Positions 22,201 through 30,812 of a stretch of DNA of 64,000 nt are shown here, piece by piece. How positions within the stretch are numbered: the first letter of the stretch is position 1; each line of letters begins with the position of its first letter. The position numbers and the translations under genes are program-made. The DNA lies in NCBI GenBank assembly GCA_009746045.1, contig RPFO01000017.1, positions 1,999,521 to 2,063,520 of the forward strand, read 5' to 3'. The notes beneath the pieces are model-generated. The model searched no databases and had not been told where the DNA came from. It was given only the letters and a program-made list of their open reading frames with translations. This DNA comes from Mesostigma viride (taxonomy: Eukaryota > Streptophyta > Mesostigmatophyceae > Mesostigmatales > Mesostigmataceae).

Positions 22201-22870
22201 GCTCTGCCGGGCAGCCATGCATGGCTGGCCAGCCTCGGCCGGGCTCGTGGCTCGTGTACGTCGAGTTTTAAGAGAGAGACAACTGATGAGGGTCATGGGG
22301 ACGACTGAGGGCCATGGGGGCAAGGATTTTGTCAAACCCCTTTTGCAAGCCTCAAACCCCTTTTGCAAGCTTCTCGGAGTCCTCACCTTCCAGCAGGTCG
22401 AAGTGCTTGACGATAACGTTACGGCTGCGCTTCTCGAGCTCCGTCGGCCTCCTCGCGAAGGTCAAGCGTCTGTTGCTTCAGCTGGGCGGCGATCGATGGC
22501 GGAGGTGGTGGTGGTGGTGTGCATGGTTCATCAGCATGGCTGCTCACTGCTCAGGTCTGGGTGGGAGGTGCCTCACCGGCTGGGCCAGCAGGGGCTGGCC
22601 GGGCGGCATTGTCCTTCGATCACCGCCTGCCGGCAGTCACTGCATGCGCAGGCCTGCGCGGTGTTTTGCAGGCACTCAATGGCGACGGCCGGCGTTGTCC
22701 TTGCATGAGGCTCTAACTGTCGATGTCGAGGATCGAGCTGGGTGGTACGCGGTGGCCAGCCACCGGTGCATATGGTGGTGGTGGTGGCTTTGGAGGCGGA
22801 GGCAAGGAGGGCGGAGGTGGTGGAGAGAAGGGGAAGCTCGGTGCCCAGCCACTGACTATACTGAGCGTGC
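22200..22870 (-). pseudogene. Partial LINE ORF1 copy, minus strand, lacking the 3' end
   Basis: The reverse complement matches the helical segments of ORF1; GTCGAAGTGCTTGACGATAA at about 22398 mirrors the VIVKHFD region. Neither the RRM core nor a tail remains. The copy abuts the 5' end of the previous minus-strand element. Confidence 0.5.
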
Positions 22871-24689
22871 CGCCCATGAATTAATCATTAAACTCGTAGT
22901 AACGTGCTCCCGGGAGTCACGGAGACGGGCGTTGGGGAGTCACGGAGAATTAATAACCCCGATGGATGGACGGGTACACGCAAATCTACCGGTCTCAGTA
23001 ATAATTATATCTAGATACAAAAAAACTGTCTCCCTCCATGCAGGTCTTCCTACAGAATTGTCTTCTAGCTACAGATAGCCATGCGCGGCCCTCCCGCGGT
23101 CTTCGCGTCTTCGATCCCTCTCAGACAACTACCCTATAGCTAGTCCTTCCACGGCGTTGGATTGCCATGCGTTTATAGGAAAAGTCGTCGATCTCACAAT
23201 TAATTTAGACTAAATAAAAAGTAAAGAGTATACAAGTAATAAGGATATTAACCCAACCCATGGTCCGCCGATGCGGTCCATTTGGACCATGCACAACTCA
23301 CGTAACCTAAATGTAACGCGTAATTCCGTGATCGACCTGCGACATAAGTGACGTAACGTAAATATGTCCGGCCGGTCAGGGCAGACCCAACGTGAATGAA
23401 AATGCTTAGGTTGGGTAGGTAATTGCGCCATAGCCCAGTAAATACCACCACTTTCTTGCAGGCAGTCACGTGACTTTTGCTAACATTTTTTTCCGTTGCG
23501 CGCGCATAGCGAGATATATATGGCTGTCAGCGTGCCATTTTGTGGCAATTTAGGGTTCCGCGGCTTGAAATTGGTCAGATGATGACCCCTGAACGATGAT
23601 GCATTATTTTGGTCACGTCAAGAATGATCAGGTATATGCTGTTGAGGAAACACGCAGTGGCTATCACCTCTGTCTTGGTAGTCACTGTCAGACGAGACTT
23701 CCCGTTTGGTATCGCCGGTTTCCTTTGGTTCTTGGGAGTTTCCATCTGCCTGGGTCTTCCTCCCGCGTCTTTACGAAAGTCCGCTGCGCCATTTGCTGGG
23801 AACGTGGAAGCGATAGACGTCATCTGTGCACATATCTTCAACATGGTAATGATGACGGATGCATAGATCGATAGAGCGGCTAATAATGGCCGCCTCTCCC
23901 ACTAGTAGCTGCATACGTGACGTATGAGCATGCCGGCCAGCGGAACCCGGCCAGGTCATGATCGAGGCAGGTACGGCAATGCGTTTGCACGTTGTTTGCA
24001 GGGAAACTCGTACGTTCTTACATGTCTTTTGATGAGTAGGATAGTGGTTATTCAGCATGCAACAGCTTTCCATGCCTGCTCTAGGAGGGGTATTAGCCAT
24101 TATGGTGCACAATTTGTGGCACTTCTTTGGGGGGTATCGTTCAGTGATGGCAAGTTGGCGTCATGTTTGGATTCCAGCAGGTTTGGCACTCTATTGTGGT
24201 CATTTATATTGCATAATGGTATAGTAGCATGGCATAGTTGGCTGTTTGCGCGCGCGTAAGCCACACATGTACACGCGTGCATTATACCTGTCAAATGGGG
24301 TGTCCGGGTGGTTTGACCGGTTTGGCAAAGGAAAGCACCATTGGACTATCCAACTAAATTGTCCAATGTTGGTATTGAGGTTTCTGACCCACCCCTGAGA
24401 AAAATGGGGGGGTGTACTTTTTCTTGCACGAAAACGATCGTCTTTGGCCAACTTTGGTTGGAGCTATTATCCAAATGCCTTGATATACGAACGGTATTAT
24501 TGCATATTCTAAAAGCCCTTGAAGTGTAGATATTCCTAGTACCGGGGTTGAGGGTATTTGGAGTTGTGGTCTAGGAGTTATGATTTTTTTCATTTTCAGG
24601 GGTCAAAAAACAAAAAAAAAGTGCTGGCGGACCATGGTGAGACAACTATTCCTGGACGCATGGTTATAACGAGGTAGCCACATTGGCTA
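22871..24689. other. No gene; mostly unique DNA with repeat traces
   Basis: A LINE-tail-like string (GTTGGGGAGTCACGGAGAAT, about 22931-22950) and the dispersed repeat CATGCAGGTCTTCCTA (23038) occur at the start. GTGAGACAACTATTCCTGG at 24638 recurs in variant form near 54366 and 54844. The 80-110 codon frames in between (for example 23575-23844 minus and 23924-24259 plus) show no recognisable domain. A T/C-rich microsatellite is absent. Confidence 0.45.
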
Positions 24690-25640
24690 GCTGACAGCGG
24701 AGGCTGCTCATAACTTTCACGTTTGCAGGGCACCAAATTCGACCGTGAATATCACAATCGCTCCGTCTTTCTAAGACGCACGCGCTGATCTCAATTTTCC
24801 CGAAGCTATTACGCAATATTATCATGATGAGCAAACGCACCTCGACGCAGCGCAGCTTAGCGGCAGCGCTGAGCCCTGCAGCTACGCAAGAAGCTACGCC
24901 TAGAGTTCCGCCGCCCGGCCTGGAAGGCAGCAGCATGCACTTACTTCCCATGCAAGCTTTAGTGGTACATTCTGCCCCTTCTTCGGCCTCGCCGTCGGCC
25001 TCTCCTGCTCAAGCCCAAGCGCAGTACGCGTCGTCCCGCCGAGCCACCCAGCCAGTTTCAAGATTTCACCGTCGACGAGCCACACGTTTGGCAGAAAGGT
25101 CCGAGTGTCGAGTGACCAGCTGCACGTCCTGTTTCATGGGACATGGCCGACACGCTTTTGGAATTGTGCTACCGTCGCACGCTGCATGACTGCGGAGCTC
25201 TGGACACACCATCTCCACCGCCACCTCCACGTACCCTCCTCGCCTCCACCACTGCCGCCTCCACCTCCACCGCCGACATCAAAGCCCAGCTCCTCGACAT
25301 CGACTGCGCAGCGCCTCACTCAAGCTAGGACAACGCCATCGCCACCGAGTGCCTGCAAAACACCGCATATGCAGGCCTCATGCACCGCCCAGGCGGTCAC
25401 TGTGAAGGGCATGCATTAATTGCCGCCAAGCCAGCCCGCGCTGGCCCTGCAGGCGATGCTCCTCCCACCCAGACCTGCCCGGCGGACATGCTGAAGCACC
25501 ACACCACCTCCACCACCTCCGCGCCGTCGCAGCACAGCTCCAGCAGCAGACGCTCGACCTCCGCGAGGAGGCCAAGCTCGACATTAGCGCAGCCTTAACG
25601 TCGTCGTCAAGAACTTCGACCTGGTGGAAGGTGGGAACTC
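24690..25640 (+). pseudogene. LINE ORF1 copy, 5' UTR plus N-terminal half
   Basis: The conserved 5' UTR starts near 24690 (CATAACTTTCACGTTTGC, TTTCTAAGACGCACGCG). A frame from 24824 follows whose N-terminus matches the 11879 copy (SKRTSTQRSLAAAL versus SKRPLTQRSLADAL). It then breaks into several frames through the coiled-coil region (ADIKAQLLDID; ARRPSSTLAQP). The copy stops at about 25640, where a different ORF1 subfamily begins. Confidence 0.65.
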
Positions 25641-26044
25641 CGTTCACGAAGCTTGCACAGCCCGCCAGCACAGGCGATTGAGAAAAAAATCCTTGCATGG
25701 CTCTACACCCAGTGCCGAATCCCGCCAACGCGAGTCTATCTTGACCAGCTACTACCAGCGCAGCTTCGGCGACATCCACAGAGAACTTTGGAACGCACTC
25801 AACGCCCCAGCCCCCGCACAGCCGGCAGCCCCATCGGCTTCCTCCCTCTGCAAGGATGACATCCGCGCAGTGCTGGAGGAGCACGTGACCTGGCCGCTGG
25901 CCGAGAAGATGACCTCGCTGAACACCACGCTCAACACGGTCGAGGCCCGGGTCTCCAACGTGGAAACCAAGGTCGTCCACAAGCTACAACCACAGTTCAC
26001 GGCGCTACACACCGCGGCGCAGGCTTCGGAAACGCATGCTGCAC
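25640..26044 (+). pseudogene. LINE ORF1 (second subfamily), 5' half before the copia-1 insertion
   Basis: An open frame (within 25624-26085) encodes a long helical stretch (EEHVTWPLAEKMTSLNTTLN, VEARVSNVETKVVHKLQPQF) expected to form a coiled coil. It is cut at 26044 by the copia-1 LTR. Skipping the element and one copy of the TGCAC target duplication, the frame continues at 33355 without a shift, so the host ORF was open when the element arrived. Confidence 0.75.
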
Positions 26045-26487
26045 AGTTAATAAACGAGTGGACCTCTCAATGCTCAATGGCCTAACGCATGTGTTTATTA
26101 CAATAAATCACAAGCCCCGCACCCAACGTGCACAAGGGCATTTAGCATTGTCGACAAGCAACGCTCTGCCTGGCTGCCACGTCTGGAGCAGCCGACAGTG
26201 GCCGTTGGGCTCTGTGGTGCAGCCTGAGTGGCGCGACGCCACTGCTAGACTCTCAGGACCTTAGTCCAACATCCGACACCTCAATGTCAGTCCCGAGTGG
26301 GTACTGGCGACGCCGTACCGCCAATCCTACTTGGGTACTGGCGTCCGTCACCAGGACTCGGCTATCGAATAGTCTAGCCTGCCGAATCACATATAGCCGG
26401 GACTTCTGACCGAGCCTACACGTGCGAAACCCCAGATAGCACATTGCTATCTGGTACTTAGCCTATGTCCACGACTAGAGGCTAACT
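26045..26487 (-). repeat. Copia-1 3' LTR
   Basis: 443 bp, plus-strand ends AGTTAATAAACGAG and GAGGCTAACT. It matches the other LTR except for one noticed difference (CCCAGATAGC here versus CCCAGAAAGC near 33297). Confidence 0.95.
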
Positions 26488-26525
26488 CCAGTTTTATTCT
26501 TTTTTTTTTTTTTTTTTTTTAAGGC
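26488..26525 (-). promoter_or_regulatory. Copia-1 polypurine tract (A-rich)
   Basis: On the minus strand a run of about 24 A followed by GAATAAAACTGG lies directly upstream of the 3' LTR. This is the position where the plus-strand primer of an LTR retrotransposon is expected. The unusually long homopolymer could also be a replication-slippage expansion. Confidence 0.55.
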
Positions 26526-26852
26526 ATCAGTGCTGCACCTCCAGTTTTTATTCCTTTTTGTTTTTTTCAGGTACTTGGCAATATCATGAATAAGACATTG
26601 GTACAGGAAAACTCATATCAGACCACAATGGACGTTGTGAATTAAAGCGCCCACAGACCCCATTGCCTTTAAATCTGACAGTGTCTTTGAGGTTTCTGAA
26701 CCTAGGATCCCCTGTTTGTACAAGTCAGTGGAGTGATGAGTGGCTATGGAAAAACCAGGGGGCACATCAAGAAATTATTATGTTTGTTGCCAAGTTGCCA
26801 CCAGCTGGGAAAGACCATAGTCTGCACCATTAGTCTGGAGTGCCCTATTTCA

Positions 26853-29800
26853 TCATCCATTTGTCTGACTAGACAGATAGGGATTCATTGCATCACACAG
26901 AAGCTGGTACTGGGTTGCTGCTAATGACGGAATCTTGGTCAATGCGTCAGCCAGGTTCTCCTCGTCTGGCAGATGCTGCCAGCTGGAAAAATAGCTTGTT
27001 TCCTGTTTCAAAATCACCCAGTCCAGATCAGTATGCACAGCAGCAGTCACAGATTTCTTGTTAAGGAAACTAATGACTGACTGACTGTCAGTGTGTAAGT
27101 GAGCATGCACATCAGCCTTGCTGCCAGCCTGAGTTTGCAACCAGGTTAGTATGTGCTGAAGGGATCGAGCATGCTGCACAGCAGACACCACAGCACGGCA
27201 CTCAGCAGAGTTACTGCCAACAGCTTTTCTGCGATGCAATCTGCTGTACCACGACACCATGGACATATAGTCTCCCTTGTTGGTAAGGAAGAACACCCCA
27301 GCCTCCCTGGCATCCATTTTTGTTATTACCCTACTCTCCATGGAGCTGTCCATCAGACAGTTAATGTGAATATCTTCCATGAGGTTGAGTGGATGAATGA
27401 CAAGGGAAGGTCCAGCCTTTAGTAGCTTCTGGAGATCCTTAGGTTTCATGGTTTGTAATACTGTGTCATCAATCCTGCTGACCACTGCCAGATGAGGTGC
27501 ACAGATAGCACTCAGCCACCCTAATTTTCCTTTGACAGTAGCACACATGTGAGCAGGAATGCACGGAATATCAAGCAGCTCTAGGCATTCTTCTAAGTAC
27601 TGGGCAGGCGGGGATAGAGTACACACCCACTGTTCCTGTTGCTCTTCCAGTGCTAGCATTATGCCACAGAACTGTAGGGGTTCTGGCCCCAGCTCTGTCT
27701 GCTTTCCAATCTCATATGACTGCTGAACCTGCTGAATGAACTTGTCAACTTCAGCTCTTGGTCCACAAATCAGTTGGTCATCACCATGCCACACAAACAG
27801 GAGCAAGCCAGAGGGTGTGGGCACAGCAAAGAGACAAGGGTCCAGATCATCATAAGTGGCATTAAGTTTCTTGAACACCTCTTCTGCTGATTTTCTGAAG
27901 ATAGTGGGAGCACTTTGCAAACCTTCCACCCCTAGATTTAGGAGTAGATATGGCTCATCAATATCATGTGCCCATGCAGCAGGGGTGGGAACCACATAGA
28001 CCTGACCCTTCCACACATCTTGCGCTTTATCAGGGTCCCCTCTAAGGAAAGCCCTTTTGATATCAGTAGCTTTGCAGGCATAATCTTGGCCAGCATTGAG
28101 ATGGTGGAGGAAGACAGAGAGCAGTATCCTGAGGGATGTTTGCTGCAGCCCAGGAGTGTAGAGTTCACCCTTGGACAGTTTTGACATGCCTTTTAATTCT
28201 GTCACACATGGCCTAGCATGATATATAGGTGAGCCTACTGGCTGTGCCTTGTGTTTTAGCACAAACTTGAGTCTCAACTTTTTGGCACCTTCTGGAATTT
28301 CCCAGACAGGAGTGACAGGTGGCTTATAGTCAGGATGCTTAGGGTTTGGCAGCACCCACTCTTCGCGGGCTTGGTGCCTAATGGCTTGGATCCATTTTTG
28401 AAACCCTTTTTGTGTTTTGCATTGTTGGATTAGAGCATCATAGTTGTGAGGAGAGTGCATGGCTAAGTCCCACTTTCCAACCCCAAAGGACTGCGGGTGT
28501 GGCCTTTGATTGTGCACCTTTTTCTCTAGGTCAGGGATTTCACCTGGCCCATATTTGATGTTAATGGCCTTGATATAGGCATCTAATCCATGAACCAGTT
28601 GGGACAATGGAATCTTGTAGTGATCCAAGGGAATGGCTCCTACCCCAGTCACACGCAGCTGGCTAGCAGTGATGGTGACACCTGGGTAAGAGATAAAGGG
28701 TTCTCCCAACAAAGCATTGCCCATGTACCCTTCCACTACCTGGAAAGGTGTCTGGATGCCAAGTATGGGGATCATTACTTGACCCAACACATCTAAGGTT
28801 GTTTTGCCTGAAAAATCTTGCACCTGTGTCCATGGTGAGGGTGCAAGTTGCAGACCAGGAATGGCTTGTGCACTGATCACACTGACCTGTGCCTGAGTGT
28901 CCACAGCTAGGATGCAGGATTCCTGGCTATAATCGGAGCACACAGCAGAGACCTTGGCCAAACCTGAGGCTTGTTTAGCCTTGCTCTTGTGAGCCTTATG
29001 CAGAGCTGCCAGGGCTTTTTCTAGCTTGGATTTGAACTCAGCTGGATTGCCTTTGTTTTGCTCTGGTACCTCATGCCTGGTTGAACTCTGCCCAGAGGGA
29101 CTTACACCAGGTTGTGGGGTGACACGTACCTCACTGAGGGGTGGAGGAATGACAGAGGGTGTGGTAGTGCCATCATCAGCTCCTGGTGTTGGAATGCTGG
29201 GTGGTTCTGCTTGCTCACCAGAGTTAAGGAGGGAATCCATGTTCAAGGACTCTTCCCCTGGCACGTCTGCCAAAGGAGGGAAATACTTCTTAACTCTATG
29301 ACTGCTCACCCTGTGTTTTCTCCCTGTTTCCAAACTTCGAATATCCATATTTTTTCCTTTTTTGGTCATTCTTAGAACAGTGCACGGACCATACCACATG
29401 CCTGTCTTGCCATGTTTGGTTTCTTTGAAATATAGGACTTGTTCACCCAGTTGGAATACTGTTCTGGGGTGTGTTATGTCCTTTTCAGCTAGCTTATCAG
29501 CCACTTTAGCTCTTACTGTGTTATACAGAGCTAATACCTCTGGAGGGTACACACCTGCCTGTAAGCCAATGGGAAGGATTTCCCCCCATGGTGCATGCAA
29601 CACAGGTCTAAGGTTAAGTGTAGCACAGATTTCACTGCACCACAGTGCTCTGTCAGCATAGCTTCCAGATGTGGCTTTCAGGTCAGTGGATTTCGCCACT
29701 AAAGTTTTGACTGACCTGATGGTTCTTTCAATGACACCCTGCCCTTCATGATCTTGCAATCCAGCAATCTCAATATTAGCATCCCATCCTTCACACTCAG

Positions 29801-30812
29801 CCAGACAGCTAAACTGTTGATCAAGCAGTATAGTGTCAACTGGGTAGAATCTGGGCAATGCTATCACAAGTGCTGCACGCAGTTGCTCTTTAGCCATGCC
29901 AGGTAGGGGTTCCATGACAGTGAATCTGGACCATGTGTCTTTTAGGATCAGATATTGTTCACCATCGATATGCACGACATCACCCACAATTATTCCCCTT
30001 TGGGTGGGTGGTGTTGCGACATGCCATTTGGGAGGTTTTGGGCCATGGAACTGACATTGCTGGCAGTGTTTTCTAGCCAACCTGACAGCATTCCTGAGTC
30101 GTGAACCTCCTGCTCTTCTGGCAATCTTTTCTGCCACCACCTCATGACCCATGGCTATGTGGAGCTGGGTTGCTAGTTCCCTTAAGTCTACTGTGTCAAC
30201 AGCAGCTGGGGTAAGAGCTTTGAGGTAGGGCAGTATCACATTATACGTGGAGGAGATTTTCTGAGCTGCCTCAAAATCTAGCAGTCCCTTGTCTTTATCC
30301 CCAATGATAATGAGATCATATAAATCCACATAGGCGTGCTGTGAGGACGTACATCCTTTTGGAGCCTTGTCCTGCCGGTCGCACCACGTGCCGGGGGGCA
30401 GATGGCGGGGGTGCTTGCAACCGAAGCAGAGGTCCACGTCGCCTACTGCGGGGTTCCACTTGCAGTCCGCCCGCTGGTGTCCCTTGGTGCCACACCGGGT
30501 GCACTTGTTCTTGGGACCTGCATGGGGGGCTGAGCAGTGGGTGCAGGGGTGGGTGGGGCAGGTGTGGGGGGGGTGGGCCGCCTCCACTGGTTTGGCTTGA
30601 GCTGAGCAGGCTGTCCCGGCTGGCCTTGGGGCTGGTTGCCCTTGGCCTTCTTGGACTGGCCGCCCTGCTGCCCCCCTAGCTGGCGCTTTTTTCCTTGCCC
30701 CTTCCCTTGGGTCTGTTGGACCTTGGGGGTTGGGGTTGCAGACGGAGCACCTATAGCCAGGGGAGTCAGGCAGTCTTGGATATGGTTCATCCCCGCCCGG
30801 AAATCGTTCCAC
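26853..30812 (-). CDS. pol: Copia-1 Pol polyprotein: integrase - protease-like - RT - RNase H
   Basis: The 1319-codon frame overlaps gag in the -1 frame. It begins usefully at the slippery site (codons 41-42, KK). Domains in order: a CCHC-like knuckle (CTRCGTKGHQRADC, about residue 108) and the integrase HHCC region (about 215-255). The integrase core acids are D283, D331 and E362 (EGQGVIERT), followed by its C-terminal part. A retropepsin-like domain follows, with AVDTQAQVSVIS (D638) and LLGEPFI. Next come the RT (ATDIKRAFLRGD; HGDD at 27777-27788, D1011/D1012) and the copia RNase H (SNSAECRAV, TDSQSVISF, LADALTK). In known copia elements the protease precedes integrase; here it follows. The active-site triplet is DTQ, not DTG/DSG, and the catalytic HGDD replaces YVDD. 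The D-to-E spacing in integrase is 30 residues rather than 35. All of this is visible in the sequence; the consequences are inference. Confidence 0.9.
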   Translation of the reverse strand: MERFPGGDEPYPRLPDSPGYRCSVCNPNPQGPTDPREGARKKAPARGAAGRPVQEGQGQPAPRPAGTACSAQAKPVEAAHPPHTCPTHPCTHCSAPHAGPKNKCTRCGTKGHQRADCKWNPAVGDVDLCFGCKHPRHLPPGTWCDRQDKAPKGCTSSQHAYVDLYDLIIIGDKDKGLLDFEAAQKISSTYNVILPYLKALTPAAVDTVDLRELATQLHIAMGHEVVAEKIARRAGGSRLRNAVRLARKHCQQCQFHGPKPPKWHVATPPTQRGIIVGDVVHIDGEQYLILKDTWSRFTVMEPLPGMAKEQLRAALVIALPRFYPVDTILLDQQFSCLAECEGWDANIEIAGLQDHEGQGVIERTIRSVKTLVAKSTDLKATSGSYADRALWCSEICATLNLRPVLHAPWGEILPIGLQAGVYPPEVLALYNTVRAKVADKLAEKDITHPRTVFQLGEQVLYFKETKHGKTGMWYGPCTVLRMTKKGKNMDIRSLETGRKHRVSSHRVKKYFPPLADVPGEESLNMDSLLNSGEQAEPPSIPTPGADDGTTTPSVIPPPLSEVRVTPQPGVSPSGQSSTRHEVPEQNKGNPAEFKSKLEKALAALHKAHKSKAKQASGLAKVSAVCSDYSQESCILAVDTQAQVSVISAQAIPGLQLAPSPWTQVQDFSGKTTLDVLGQVMIPILGIQTPFQVVEGYMGNALLGEPFISYPGVTITASQLRVTGVGAIPLDHYKIPLSQLVHGLDAYIKAINIKYGPGEIPDLEKKVHNQRPHPQSFGVGKWDLAMHSPHNYDALIQQCKTQKGFQKWIQAIRHQAREEWVLPNPKHPDYKPPVTPVWEIPEGAKKLRLKFVLKHKAQPVGSPIYHARPCVTELKGMSKLSKGELYTPGLQQTSLRILLSVFLHHLNAGQDYACKATDIKRAFLRGDPDKAQDVWKGQVYVVPTPAAWAHDIDEPYLLLNLGVEGLQSAPTIFRKSAEEVFKKLNATYDDLDPCLFAVPTPSGLLLFVWHGDDQLICGPRAEVDKFIQQVQQSYEIGKQTELGPEPLQFCGIMLALEEQQEQWVCTLSPPAQYLEECLELLDIPCIPAHMCATVKGKLGWLSAICAPHLAVVSRIDDTVLQTMKPKDLQKLLKAGPSLVIHPLNLMEDIHINCLMDSSMESRVITKMDAREAGVFFLTNKGDYMSMVSWYSRLHRRKAVGSNSAECRAVVSAVQHARSLQHILTWLQTQAGSKADVHAHLHTDSQSVISFLNKKSVTAAVHTDLDWVILKQETSYFSSWQHLPDEENLADALTKIPSLAATQYQLLCDAMNPYLSSQTNG

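Noticed and set aside
23575-24259. 80-110 codon frames as small genes
   Set aside because: No domain, no splice or start support, and dispersed repeat fragments lie nearby.
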